Shown: piece after piece, positions 21,312 to 32,500 of the stretch
Layout of the letters: every line of letters begins with the position of its first letter
How positions within the stretch are numbered: position 1 is the stretch's first letter
Assembly (NCBI RefSeq): GCF_041956535.1
Contig: NW_027192234.1
Location: forward strand, 7,376 to 44,425
Length of the DNA stretch: 37,050 nucleotides
DNA from: Calcarisporiella thermophila CBS 279.70
Lineage: Eukaryota > Calcarisporiellomycota
Direction: 5' to 3'
Position numbers and translations under genes: made by a program
The notes under the pieces: model-generated
What the model saw: only the letters and a program-made list of their open reading frames with translations
Told to the model about the DNA's origin: nothing
Databases searched by the model: none

Positions 21312-21947
21312 TCTCCCCTGCACAAGAGAGTGGCTGTTCCACTATCCACATCGTTGTCGTCGATTCTTTAGCTCCTGCAGTTTCCAGATTGGCGTTTTCC
21401 TGTGCCTCCACGTTGACGATATCAACTCTATGTCATTGAAATTGGTGCAGCCTGTTTCCTCGGAGCGCAGTATAGATGTATAGAGTGCCTATGGCCGTAT
21501 ATCCATAGTCAGCGACCGAGACCCTATAAGTGGTTAGAGAGAGCATGTTCTAACATTCCATGATGGATTTCTACATTGAGGCAAAACGTCTTGATGATTT
21601 CTTTTTGTGCATTTCAGAAGGTTTACCCTGTATAACCGAGGGGATAATATCATTATGTAACAATTCAATATCGTGGGAACATGAATGCAGACCAACTTGA
21701 GATGTCTTTTTTATCATAACTTTTAATAAGATTAATGCATCCATCGAGATTGGAGTAGAGCCGATCAGCAGAGCTAACATTATGCCCGGGTGCTCCGCCT
21801 CGATCCGCCTTGGCCCATGAAAATCTTCGATTCAACCGTGCCAAGTGCCATCAGTTTATTACCGTGTAAAAAAGTTTGCTTCTAATGAGACAATTTATTG
21901 AATATGTATGCAGACAATCTAAGAATAAAATAAAAAAAAGGACCGCT
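21312..21947. other. Intergenic, convergent 3' ends
   Basis: The Spo71-like gene ends on the left and MIX17 ends on the right. A short minus-strand ORF (21571-21780) has no recognisable features. No gene supported. Confidence 0.5.
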
Positions 21948-22463
21948 CTAATACTGGGCCGCCATCTGCTGGCATGATTTTAGAGCATCCAAATAATATT
22001 GACAGACAGACATATCGTTGTTGGTTGCCTCAAGACATTTTGTGAAGGCTTTAGCATCGGCTTCACAGGCAGCCCCTTGCTGCCGAGCTTGCGGGGGCTC
22101 TTGGTATTGCCACTGTGCTGGCTCATATTGCTGCTGGTATGCCGGCTGCTGCGGTTGCTGTTGTTGAGGCTGGGATTGCTGCTCCTGCCCGCTGCCGCTG
22201 AACATGGAGGTGATCCCGTGGCCAATGGTGTGGCCCACAGTAGATCCAACGGCAACCCCTGCAGCGGTGGAGGCCATTTGAGCAAAGAGTCCGGGTTGGC
22301 GTTGCTGAGGTTGAGCAACGGACGGGACCGAGGCTGGAGGGGGATGCATCATCCCAGTTTGCTGCGGTGGGGCAGACTGGTATTGAGGTGGAGGGGCCTG
22401 GCGCATCGTTGAGGCACTGCGAGTTTGTTGACGGGGAGCAGCAGATCGGCGTTGGCGTGGCAT
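21948..22463 (-). CDS. MIX17: Mix17/CHCHD2-like mitochondrial twin CX9C protein
   Basis: The 171-residue single-exon protein begins at MPRQRRSAAPRQQ (22463), a basic mitochondrial-type N-terminus. A Pro/Gln-rich stretch, a glycine-rich central hydrophobic segment (AGVAVGSTVGHTIGHGI) and a second Gln-rich region follow. A C-terminal CHCH domain has two exact CX9C motifs, CEADAKAFTKC and CQYYLDALKSC. Family members (yeast Mix17, animal CHCHD2/CHCHD10) are imported into the intermembrane space through the Mia40 disulfide relay and influence respiration. The frame stays open upstream to an ATG at 22628, but the extension is hydrophobic and unlike the family, so the inner start is used. It is head to head with TOM70. 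Confidence 0.9.
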   Translation of the reverse strand: MPRQRRSAAPRQQTRSASTMRQAPPPQYQSAPPQQTGMMHPPPASVPSVAQPQQRQPGLFAQMASTAAGVAVGSTVGHTIGHGITSMFSGSGQEQQSQPQQQQPQQPAYQQQYEPAQWQYQEPPQARQQGAACEADAKAFTKCLEATNNDMSVCQYYLDALKSCQQMAAQY

Positions 22464-22744
22464 GGTGAAAATCAAGATATAATTCGAATAAAGATCAGAA
22501 CAACAAAAAAAAAAGAGCGGATATATAAAAAAAATTACAAGTTCCGAAATGATAAAACAGTAGGGAAAGGCTCGGCACGGAAGAAGTGTTGAGAACGACA
22601 AGTGGCGCAGGTGAATTTCTTTAATCATCCTCGTTTTTTCGTGTTCTATGCAAATTCACCAGTTAGTCAATGGTTTATGAGGAGGGATACGGAGGCTGAT
22701 CTCACGCTTTTTATTCACGCACATACATTAATTCTGCAATAATA
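22464..22744. promoter_or_regulatory. Bidirectional promoter MIX17 / TOM70
   Basis: Only 281 bp separate the start codons of two divergently transcribed nuclear genes for mitochondrial proteins. It contains TATATAAAA at 22522-22530 and an A-rich run near 22505-22514. Shared control is an inference from the arrangement. Confidence 0.6.
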
Positions 22745-25106
22745 ATGAATGTTACTTCGGTGTTCGATCAAAAAACGAAACAGGCGACTTTGGAGGTGAT
22801 TTCAAAGCAGGATGCCGAGAGCACTGGGGCGTCGAATGTGCGCCGTTTTTTCGCGGACAAAGATTGGAAATTTTATACAGCCGTTGCATTGGCTGTGGTA
22901 GTAGCGGGTACTGGGATCTGGTATTTGGCTTCCCCCTCTTCGGCCTCTGAGAACCAGGCTGGAAAAAAGAAGAGCCGCAAGAAGAAGACACCGTCTTCGG
23001 GCGACAAGGAACCCGGGGAGAAGAGAACGCCGGGAGAAGGTAAGATTAGTGAAAGAAGTATAGGTTCATGCCGTAGTTTTAAAAAGTTTTACCCGGGTAG
23101 AGGAACAAGATATTTTAACTCTACCTAAAGAACAGATTACAAAGCTCTCTGAAAAGGTAATCCATATAACCAACCGTCCTCTGCATCCACCCAATTTACA
23201 ACGCCTTGAACTAACGCTGCCCCTCCTATTAGGAGCGAAAAACCGCTGCGCAAACTTTGAAAACGCGTGGCAATGCCAAGTTCGGCGCGAAGCAGTATAG
23301 TGAAGCGATTACGTTCTATTCCAAGGCTATCGAGTTCCACCCTGATCCAGTTTATTATGGCAATCGCGCCGCTTGCTATGCAAATTTGGAGGAGCATGAC
23401 AACGTGATCGCAGACTGTAATGAAGCACTGCGCATGGATCCAAGCTATGTAAAGGCTCTCAACCGCAGAGCACAGGCGTATGAGAAATCGGGGCAGAGCG
23501 AGAAGGCTCTTCATGGTATTGGATGCCTCCTTTAGAAGGATGTCTAGATCTCTGTATGATAATATCCCGGCCTCTTTTTGATTAGATTTCACCGCAGCTT
23601 GCATCCTTGATGGATTTAAGAATCAGACGGCGTCGACCTCCATGGAACGTATGCTAAAACAGGTTGTTGAAGAAAAGACCAAGGCGATCATGGCGGTAAG
23701 TGGTTATTATACATGTTCTCTTATCGGTTAATATCTGATCCCATTACCTATTAAGACGAAGAAACCGCGGCTTCCTTCTAAAACATTTATATCCACCTAT
23801 TTTGACTCCTTTCGGAAAGGTTAGTCATTCAAAACTTGACAACGGCCCTCGCCTTTGTATTATGTCTCATCACCCATTTTGCCCCATACTGCTAGAGCCG
23901 GACGAAGAAGCTGAAGAGCCCGCAGACAAAGAAAGCGGTGATGCGTATTATTACCGAGCGAAATCGCTTTTGCGAGAGAAGAAATACGAGCAGTCAATGG
24001 AGGCATGCATGAAGGCCGTTGAGCTTGGATGTAGTAGAATGGTTAATGCTATGCAGCTGAAGGCCACTTTCTTGATGCTCAAAGGAGATGTAAAGGGTGC
24101 ACTAGAAACTCTTAGGGAGACAGTGAAGCTCGACCCAACATACACTAAAAGTTACATCCAAATGGCAAGCATATACATGGAACAATGTAGGCCATGATAC
24201 CTTCAATAGGCCCCCTCACAATCTCTATGCTAACATCTCTGTTTCCTTCAATTCTAGCCGACCCTGTTAGCGCATTCCAACAGCTTGATGAGGCGTTCAA
24301 GATTAACCCCAATGATCCTGACGTTCATTTCCACCGGTAATAGACTTGTTACAGCTTTACTTTTAGCCTGACAGAAATAAGCTTGGACATGCCCCCTTCT
24401 AACGCAACATTGATTCTCATGTTTTACCAATAGGGGCCAACAGCACTTTATTGCCGGAGATCTCACTGCTGCTGCCGACGCCTACTCTAAAAGCATTGAG
24501 CTCCATAACGATTTCCCTTATGCGCACATTCAATTCGCTGTGGCACAGTATAAGCTCGGCAATGTGGAAAAGGCTTTGTCACTGTTTGAAAAGATGAAGA
24601 AGCAGTTCCCGGAATCCCTTGAAGTGCATAACTACTACGGAGAATTGCTCTTAGACCAGCAGAATTTCGATGCGGCAATTGAGATGTTCGACAAGGCCCA
24701 TCAGCTCGACCCCACACACGCTATCCCCTATGTCAACAAAGCACTCCTGGCAGCACAAAGAGATCACAACCTAGCCGAAGCGGAAAAGCTCTGCCGAAAA
24801 GCACTTCAAGGTAAATGGTCGCCAGATTTTTTGCATTTATTTCCGTGATCTAACCGCCTCCTCTAAATGCTCCCAGTCGATCCTGATTCTGACGCAGCTC
24901 TCGCAACCCTGACCCAAATCCTCCTCCAGCAAGGTAAACAAGCGGAAGCAAACGAGTGCATTGAGCGCTCGATTGAGTTGGCAAGAACAGAGGCGGAGTT
25001 GAGCAATGCCATCAGCTATCGAGAGGCGGCACGGGCGCAAGAAACATTCCTTAGAAATTATCCACAGCATGCCGAGCGGTTGGCTGCCTTGAGCTTGCAG
25101 CAATAA
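22745..25106 (+). CDS. TOM70: Mitochondrial import receptor Tom70, with an apparent 1-nt frameshift
   Basis: Nine exons: 22745-23039, 23101-23156, 23234-23515, 23586-23695, 23756-23819, 23896-24186, 24258-24336, 24434-24810, 24877-25106. They encode about 594 residues, close to yeast Tom70 (617). Near the N-terminus is a membrane anchor (FYTAVALAVVVAGTGIWYLA) followed by a lysine-rich linker, then TPR repeats: TRGNAKFGAKQYSEAI, ADCNEALRMDPSYVKALNRRAQAY, AYYYRAKSLLREKKYEQSM and later ones to the C-terminus. Tom70 sits in the outer membrane and receives preproteins with chaperones. All exon phases agree except at the start of exon 3: the natural reading E-R-K-T-A-A needs five A's at about 23239-23243 but only four are present, so the literal frame runs into TGA. 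A homopolymer sequencing error is the likeliest cause. Confidence 0.88.
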
Positions 25107-25436
25107 ACGTTTTGCGCTGCTCGCCTTTTCTATTCATAAGTTGGAGATACAAAAGAACCATGTTGAATATCCATTCTTTTTTTTTTTTCCTTGTGGCATA
25201 AAAATATAAACGCCTAAATATCTCCTCATAATAAGTTCCATGAAAACCTCGAAATTGGAGGTAGAAATGACAATAATAACTACAATAACTACGGTATATA
25301 TAGGGGGAGGGATGTGTGCGACTTCATTGAAATAGTCGTTGTAAATGGGATTCAAATATCGTGGCAATAATGGTACACTAGTTTATATTAAAGTATATTT
25401 ATACAGCATACACGAGTCTAATTAGCATTCTAACAG
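25107..25436. other. Convergent 3' ends TOM70 / MFS gene
   Basis: A 330-bp AT-rich spacer with a T run at about 25178-25188. No gene seen. Confidence 0.55.
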
Positions 25437-27307
25437 TTAAGCTTTTACAAAAAGTCCTCGGTTAATATCAAAGCGAACCCAGAGAACAAAAAGAGAAGCA
25501 AATAAGGTCACAGCTACAAGGCAAAGGATGTGAGGACACGTTAATATACCCAATCTAGCCTGGATACAAAGGCAACTTACCCCCAGAAAACTCAATTAGT
25601 GGTAAATAGGAGGTGCGTCCTGTCATGTCGAAGAGTGCACCTGCAACAGGCATACCGAATAGAGATCCGAAAAAGAGCGAGAAATAAACGACCCCCATGC
25701 AGGTTGGGAGATCCTCAGGAGAGACGAGGTCGGCCAATGCCACTGGAAACAGGGAAACAAAACCGCCACCACAAATGCCATAGATCGCGATAAACAGTAT
25801 CAGGACACCCAGTTGATTAGATAAGGGCCAGATAAGGCTGATCGCCACACCCCCAATAAGCGCGCACAAGAACATAGTATTAAAGCGGCCACTGTAAGGA
25901 GACGAAAGTATTTTCTTTTGAATATCCGATATTTTTGTGTAGTTTTCAGTCAAAAATCGGCTTACAGTTTATCTGCTGCATACCCGATCACAATACGGCC
26001 TAGACTGTTAATCCCACTCATAACCCCTGGAAGCAGATGAAAATATTGAATAAGATGACATATATCATCACATTTAAGTCAATGGGATGACTACCAGACA
26101 ATATAGAAGCAACCGAAGGATTGACACCGATACTTTGCGCATAGGCTAAGGTGAAAGCGAAGGAGCGTAACGGAGTGAGAGAGCAGAAGAAGTGCAAAGT
26201 ACTGCAGAGGGAGATGATATTTATACTTACGAAAGAGCATGAAGAATGGCGGAAGATAACTATTGATAATGGAACTCCAATTAATGAAATGGGATGAATA
26301 CGAGATATTCGCTCGAGCATTACCCAAAACTGGAGAATAGTCCAAAGCAGAACATTGCACCAATACGAAGAGTTAAGAATTTAAAGCTTAATCCCTTTTT
26401 GTCTTGCCGTTTAACTTCTAAACGGGGACGACTCAGTATAGCAGCACTGCCAAGGAAGACTAAGCTGATAATCGCATTGACGCGTAGAGCCCAGCGATAT
26501 CCCAACATTGCAATGATGTATCTGATTAATGGAGCCAAAACCAGCCCACCTATTCCGCTGCCGCTAATCGCTATCCCCGCTGCCTATGTAGACATAAGGG
26601 GGATAAACACATTGCATCTAGTTGAATTGATCTCTTCATGACAATGGGAAATTACCAGACCACGGTATTTCTCAAACCATTGAGTTGGGAGAATAACGGC
26701 AGGGAAGAACATGAATGCACTGCCAACGCCGAACATAACCCCTTGAGTGAGGTAAAGTTGCCAAATCTATGTTCATCAACAAAATATTTAGAAAAATATG
26801 CAGAGAAGTCAATCTACGCCGCTCAATGCCTACCTGAGTATGGAAACTAGCTAGAATTAGGCCCAGGAAACAAGAGGCAGTTCCAATAACTATACTACGT
26901 CTATATCCTATTCGATTAATCATTGGACCTAGGAAGAGTCCCAGAATAAACATGCAAGAGTTTGGTATAGTGCCAATGTACGAGATGGTTTGAGTAGAGA
27001 TTTGCCCCCGAAATTCTACATTAAGATAATGCTCCTACATTTCGTCCATACGGTGGGTCAGTAGAGACAATAAGGCAAGGGGAACGAGCCGTCTTACCTG
27101 ATATATTCCCCAGTAATATATATATCCAAAATTATTGAATATGATTAGGAAGCAGCCCAGAACCACTAGCCAGCCTCTAAAAGAGTCAACTGGAGGCGCG
27201 CCTCTCTTATCTGCTTGAGATGGCTGGTCTTCTGCCTTCCCTTCCTCCACAACTACGGTTTCTGCTAAGGTGGATGGCTTTTCGTCTTCGGAGACCGGGC
27301 TACTCAT
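25437..27307 (-). CDS. MFS transporter, monocarboxylate-transporter-like
   Basis: Nine exons (27307-27098, 27034-26834, 26766-26656, 26583-26324, 26275-26232, 26145-26095, 26026-25966, 25891-25581, 25513-25437), with introns of 48-86 bp, join in frame to 441 residues. A hydrophilic acidic N-terminus precedes the MCT signature DSFRGWLVVLGCFLIIFNNFG and YYWGIYQEHYL across the first junction. Further MFS features are GPMINRIGYRRSIVIG, QGVMFGVGSAFMFFPAVILP, WFEKYRGLAAGIAISGSGIGG, GINSLGRIVIGYAADKLGR and the C-terminal half to INRGLFVKA. Twelve helices are expected. Fungal MCT-like carriers transport monocarboxylates, nicotinate-type acids or secondary metabolites; the substrate is unknown. An alternative start at 27322 adds five residues. 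The same-strand neighbour is the BBE oxidase. Confidence 0.88.
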
Positions 27308-28697
27308 ATTTGCTGTGATCACTCTTCACTGTTTGCGTGAGAGAATATAGGATTTATTTTGAAAATTCTAAAATTGCGCAGTTACATAACACGGGCGCTT
27401 TTAAAGGGATTCGAAGAACATAGTTTTGCTCACGAACCTTCGATATAATTGCCGTATTTTTTTTTATTTTCAGACAATTGTACCTCGGTGTAACGGAATA
27501 TCTCGTGATAAAGTGATGGATGGATTTTACATTTTAATCCAATAAGGATAGATGATAATCTAGCATGATGAGTTATTTAAGTATTAACGCCAATCCAACC
27601 AACTAAAGAGTTCATCCTTTTATGTTTTAATAGCCAGCTTATTTCAACGTAAGATCTACTGTTGCTCTCCTATGGCATTGCAGTGGATCGGGAGGATAAA
27701 GTATAATCTATATACACACCCACTGAACAACTTAAAAAAATACTGTTAGTAACGCCAAGTCCACGTTGTTAAAGAGTGCATAGTTTGAAAAGACTAGACA
27801 TACAAAAGAACCTAATTTTTGTCAAATAACTATAAGAATTGGAAATATAAATGGTGTACGCTGACATATTGGAAAAGGATGGCATGGGGGAGTTAGTTGG
27901 CTCTAAAGAAAAATAAAAGTTCTCACGATTTACTGGCGTCCGACTAGTTAATGATCATAGAAAATCTTGGTGGTATGTAAGGTTCAATCTTGCGCAACAA
28001 ACATTACCTTAACTCACAACTTTTTTCACCTCAACACCTCTACCTAAGCTAGGGATATCACAGTTCTATCGTACGTTTCCGACATTAAAACTTGCTTCCT
28101 TGATTCCAAATATGTACTGGAGCTCCGAGACAGTGGAGGGACTTTTTAACTTGAAATATTAATATCTACTCAATATCCATCTCATTGAGGCTTATAGTTA
28201 GAATTTTAAATTACTAGAAACATCCAAGTTTGAGTTGCAGTTTTAATCCAATAGAATTATAGTTACAAATTTAAACTCTCTATGATACTTTGATATAAGG
28301 ATTCATAGGCATTTAAAGGAAAGAAAATTGCACATGAGCAAGAATAGAGTACAGTATAAAATTGCATTCAGAAGGTTTATACAATAATAAAATTAGCCAC
28401 TCTCGTTTTAAAGCAAACTCTAGATAAGTTTCGATTCTATATTGCATGTTATTCCTGACGCGATTTGTCTATCCCTGACTCCCTCAGAGGAAGGGCAATA
28501 CAATTCACTAACTTTTCTATAATCTGCTCCAGGAATAGAGGTTATCTTTGAGTATGCATCGTCGTTTGTATTGATATTCTTGTTTATTAATATGATATAT
28601 ATATTACTCTAGTGATCGAAAATATGGGCGTTAATTCCATTCAGGTATATAATGAAGCATATACAAATAGAGACTATTTCATAGAGTCAAACTTTTA
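27308..28697. other. AT-rich intergenic, no gene recognised
   Basis: 1.4 kb without a supported gene. An imperfect direct repeat (TAACGCCAA..TCCA then TAAAGAGT.CAT) occurs near 27585-27615 and 27750-27780. It includes the promoter of the MFS gene at its left end and the 3' region of the BBE gene at its right end. Confidence 0.45.
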
Positions 28698-30422
28698 TCA
28701 ATTTTTGGGGCAATTCAAGTCAGTGGACCATTCTTCACTTCCTACACAATTCCTGCACACAAATAGCCCACTGGGATCCACGTTGTTCTTGATTGTCTTG
28801 AGACGAGGATAATTGTCCCCGAAGAAGGCTTGTTGCCAATTAGGTTCGTTCACATCGGCTTCGTTCAAATAACAGCCCGAGTCGGGTGTGATATCTCTGA
28901 GCAACTGAGCAGAACGTGTCACATCTTCTGCCGCCGCTTTCTGCTGCTCAACTGTTGCCGTATCATCAAAGGAGGATGCAACGACAATGTGCCAGACGGC
29001 TTTCCTCCAAGCAGGGTTTACAGAAGTATCGCTGCCATTATTCCGAATTACAGCACCACCTGCTACCAAATGACCAATAATCGCCTTCTTTTTTGCAAGG
29101 TTCAGCAGCGTGTCAACAAATAGTTTCGATTTATCTTCATTCTCGAAGTTCTCCTTGGGGATCAACCTCGAAGCAAGCAATGCATTCTCGCCGACGGGAT
29201 CAGTGCAAAGATCTTTGGAGGGGTCGCAGTCCTTGCGATGCCATGCATTGAAGGAAGCATAATCAGTCGTTATCCCCATAATAGATAGTCCGGTGCGGTT
29301 ATTTGCAAAGGTCAACAGAGGTGCAACTGTTGCATTGGCCAGAGAGGAGTTTGCATCGGCATAGAAGTACGTAAGCAGCATTGAATTATTGCTAATAAAG
29401 AAATATCCACCCCAGCCAGCCTCTGCAAGCGAAGGATTAATTCGAACGAATTCTTTCAAAAACTCCTGGAATGAGGCAGAGTCTGTTGCGTTGGCGGATA
29501 AGATAAGACCTGAGACATTGCTTGGTGCTTTATGAGTTTTGTGCGTTGCTGTAACTACAACCCCGTAGGTTCCACCACCTCCTCCACGGAGTGCCCAGAA
29601 GAGCTCCTTATTTTGGCATGCATTGGCAACCTGCAGTTTCCCATCGGCGGTCACAATTGTAAATTGCAAAACATTGTCCACGCTCAGGCCATACTTTGGC
29701 GACAGTGCACTATGTCCTCCCCCTTGAACATATCCTCCAGCTGCGCCAACTGTAAGTGCATTTCCTCCTACAACCGTTAGATTAAGTTTCTCGGCAGCAT
29801 CATAGACCTCACCCCATTGAGTCCCGGCTCCCACTGTCACTGCCGAAACTTTTTCGCTTGAGTCACAGCCCTCGGGAATAAATGCATCATGGAAAGTAAT
29901 GTTCTTGAGATAATGGACCCAAATGCTAAGAGATCCCGGCGCGGTACTTCTACCGAGGAAATCATGTCCCGTATTTTTGACAACAAGACGCAAATTGTGT
30001 TTGGAAGCAAACTCTACAGTTTTCTGAATATCCGATACTCCAGTGGCTTTAACAGCATATGCCGGAATTGCACCAGGAAGGCACAGAGCAGTTCTATCTT
30101 CGCTCACTGTGCATCTTTCATTCCCATTCATTTCCCAAAATGTACCTTGCATTGCACCAGCTTGATCGCCGCGCCAGTAAGGATTGCTTCGCTTTTGCTT
30201 CGCAATGTTGCAAGCACTTTCGTTGTAGTTAGGATCGTGGCAAGGGGATGCAGGTGGTGTGGGGACCAAGAGCTGCCCTCCAACTGATGAGTTAAATTGG
30301 TTCCATGCATTTGTGTCAGGCCAGCAACTATCCTTTGGCAAACATCGGCATTTGCGCTGGGCTTCTACGATCAAAGAAGAAGCAATGAAAAAGAAAAGGC
30401 TGGTGTCAAACCGCATATGCAA
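28698..30422 (-). CDS. Secreted FAD-linked oxidase, berberine-bridge-enzyme-like
   Basis: The intronless 574-residue protein has a signal peptide (about 1-21, ending IVEA) and a cysteine-rich N-terminus (CRCLPKDSCWP) typical of fungal secreted BBE-like oxidases. The FAD-binding part contains VVKNTGHDFLGRS, with H153 as the expected covalent FAD attachment. It also has TVGAGTQWGEVY, GGYVQGGGHSALSPKYGLSVDN and ELFWALRGGGGGTYGVVV. The BBE C-terminal motif is NNVDPSGLFVCRNC. The position of the second flavin-linking cysteine in bicovalent BBEs appears to be Asn (GGNALTVG, N221), so single attachment is likely. Many N-x-S/T sites fit secretion. Such enzymes oxidise sugars, alcohols or alkaloid-like substrates using oxygen; the substrate here is unknown. 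A degraded paralogue lies 479 bp upstream. Confidence 0.88.
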   Translation of the reverse strand: MHMRFDTSLFFFIASSLIVEAQRKCRCLPKDSCWPDTNAWNQFNSSVGGQLLVPTPPASPCHDPNYNESACNIAKQKRSNPYWRGDQAGAMQGTFWEMNGNERCTVSEDRTALCLPGAIPAYAVKATGVSDIQKTVEFASKHNLRLVVKNTGHDFLGRSTAPGSLSIWVHYLKNITFHDAFIPEGCDSSEKVSAVTVGAGTQWGEVYDAAEKLNLTVVGGNALTVGAAGGYVQGGGHSALSPKYGLSVDNVLQFTIVTADGKLQVANACQNKELFWALRGGGGGTYGVVVTATHKTHKAPSNVSGLILSANATDSASFQEFLKEFVRINPSLAEAGWGGYFFISNNSMLLTYFYADANSSLANATVAPLLTFANNRTGLSIMGITTDYASFNAWHRKDCDPSKDLCTDPVGENALLASRLIPKENFENEDKSKLFVDTLLNLAKKKAIIGHLVAGGAVIRNNGSDTSVNPAWRKAVWHIVVASSFDDTATVEQQKAAAEDVTRSAQLLRDITPDSGCYLNEADVNEPNWQQAFFGDNYPRLKTIKNNVDPSGLFVCRNCVGSEEWSTDLNCPKN

Positions 30423-30900
30423 TATTATGTTCTAGTTTAAAAACTTATATGAAGAAGTCTTTTTGTTTTTCTTCCCCATTTCATTGTTACGTCTATTATA
30501 TATTTAACTTTGCAGAAAAAAAAGAAATTTCTCAGAATGGAATGAGCCGAGAAAACAGCCGCAGTTTTCAGAGGATCTACCGAGTAAAATAGTGCTAAGA
30601 ATTTTTCCGCCAAGAAGGGGCTATGATATTACGAAAACCCTTTTAGTAAATTTCAGTAGTCAATAGGTTGACTCAGCCTGTTTTCATGAATCAGAAGAGT
30701 TGCTGAGCGAATCATCATATCATAATTCAAGCTCAATTCAGTTAGTACCCTGCTGCTTCCATCCATTACTCGAATTTTCCGTTGTTTTATTGCATGATCC
30801 AATGTATTTTGTCCTTAATCATATACAACGGAGATTGTAAATTTTGTTTCGATATATGAATATATATTGAAGAATGGCCTCATTATTTGGCAACTAGTTA
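30423..30900. other. AT-rich spacer between the two BBE copies
   Basis: Promoter region of the intact BBE gene; no other gene seen. Confidence 0.5.
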
Positions 30901-31895
30901 CTAAACCAAATTTAAGCAAGGCTTATTATTGTTGCCATTATTCCTAGCTACGACACCGCCTACTACCATATGACCAAAGATATACTTCACATTCAAAATT
31001 TTTATTAATGTAGCAACGAACTGATCGGATTTTTTATTGTCCAAAAAAAAATCTCTTCGGGAATCAACCCCAAACCAAGGATGTAAGTCTCGCCAGTAGG
31101 TTCGGTATCTAAGCTGGTAGGATTCGAATGCGAAATCAGTCGATGCCACTCCATAAAAATCGAAACTTCAAATAGATCCTCATGGACAGACAGTTTGGGG
31201 TTATTTTTTTGCAAATACCATCAACGGCCCAACGGTATCGGCGGCCAAAGACTTAATTTCACTAGGGAAAATATACGCAAGCAACATAGCACTATTGACC
31301 AAGTCGAAATATCCGCCCCAGCCAGCGTCCGTTTGCGAAGAATTAATCCGGATGAATACCTTCAAAGGCTCCTTAACTGCAGCAGAGCCTGTTCCATTGA
31401 CGCGAAAAGGCAGTCCAAAAAGGTCTCTGAGTGCACTATGTGTTTTATATGTATCTGTAACTACAACCCCATAGGTTTCTCCACCTCCTTCACGGAGTGC
31501 CCAGAAGAGCTCTTTATTCTGGCGTGAATTGGCCATACGCAGCTTCCCATCGGCGGTCAAAGCTGTAAATTGCACAACGTTGTCCACGCTCAGTCCATAC
31601 CTTGGCGACAGTGCACTATGTCCTCCCCCTTGAACAAATTCCCCGGTCGCGCCTACCGTGAGGAAACTTCCTCCAAGTATAGTGAAATTGAGCTTTTCAG
31701 TGGATTCATAAATCTCTCCACACTGAATCCCGGCAGATGGTGTGGGGACCAAGAGCTGTCCTCCAACTGATGCTTAAAATTGACTCTCTGCATTTGCGTC
31801 AGACCAGCAACTATCCTTTGGTACTTACACTGGCCTGCCTCAATTGCGTTTAGTAAGTTAAGAAAAATTGCAAAAAGGAGAATTGTTATTTGCAT
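30901..31895 (-). pseudogene. Degraded BBE-like oxidase paralogue
   Basis: This is a broken tandem copy of the neighbouring oxidase. A signal-peptide start (MQITILLFAIFLNLLNAIEA, ATG at 31895) is followed by a frame break, a PKDSCWSDAN...SVGGQLLVPTP segment with an in-frame TAA, and then a jump from VPTPSA directly to GIQCGEIYESTEKLNF. The intact copy has about 141 further residues there, including the FAD-linking histidine. Sequence then continues closely (VQGGGHSALSPRYGLSVDNV) to about 31201, breaks frame again, and ends near 30901 at the point matching about two thirds of the intact gene. It cannot make a flavoenzyme. DNA similarity to the intact copy remains high, so the duplication is not ancient. 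Confidence 0.85.
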
Positions 31896-32500
31896 TGATC
31901 AAAATTCAAAATGTTTTTTATTTTGGTTGAACGTGCAATTATAATTATTTCACACTAGTTATCATCATTTATGTTTTATAGGAAAGTTTTACCTTTTTTT
32001 TCTAGTTCAAAGAAAATGCACGATATACGCTGTATAATAAATTTCGGCTAATACACTCCATAAATTTACATATTAAATGCTATGAGCCTCAGATATAGAA
32101 TATTAGACCAAGTCGCGGCAGCATAACTTCTAATTGGTTTAGATGAGAATTGGCTAATAATTACTTTCCAGAAATAACTAAAAAAATTATTTGTTTTTGG
32201 GATTTTACATCTAAAAAACAACTAAAATAAAAAAGTGACGTCCTTAAAAGTAGAGCTAGAAGCTATTATAAAACTTTTTATAATCTTGAGGAAGATACAG
32301 TTTTCGTATAGCCATATCTCTAAACAGCATGAAGTTTCTACAAAGTTAAATATATTTCGATAGTTGTATTGCTTAGAGAGAAAATTCGTACCGGCTAAAA
32401 AATAAACTTAAAAATACTGCTTTTATTTTATACGCAACCAACCATGCCGGTAAAAAGATATAGGATGTTCAGATAATACGAAAACTTGTCAAAGAAAACC
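31896..32500. other. AT-rich intergenic, no gene recognised
   Basis: Very AT-rich 605-bp stretch between the pseudogene start and the NDUFS7 stop. No features beyond A/T runs. Confidence 0.5.

Noticed and set aside
22464-22628. N-terminal extension of MIX17 by 55 residues
   Set aside because: The added residues are strongly hydrophobic and unlike the family N-terminus; it would also fill most of the shared promoter.
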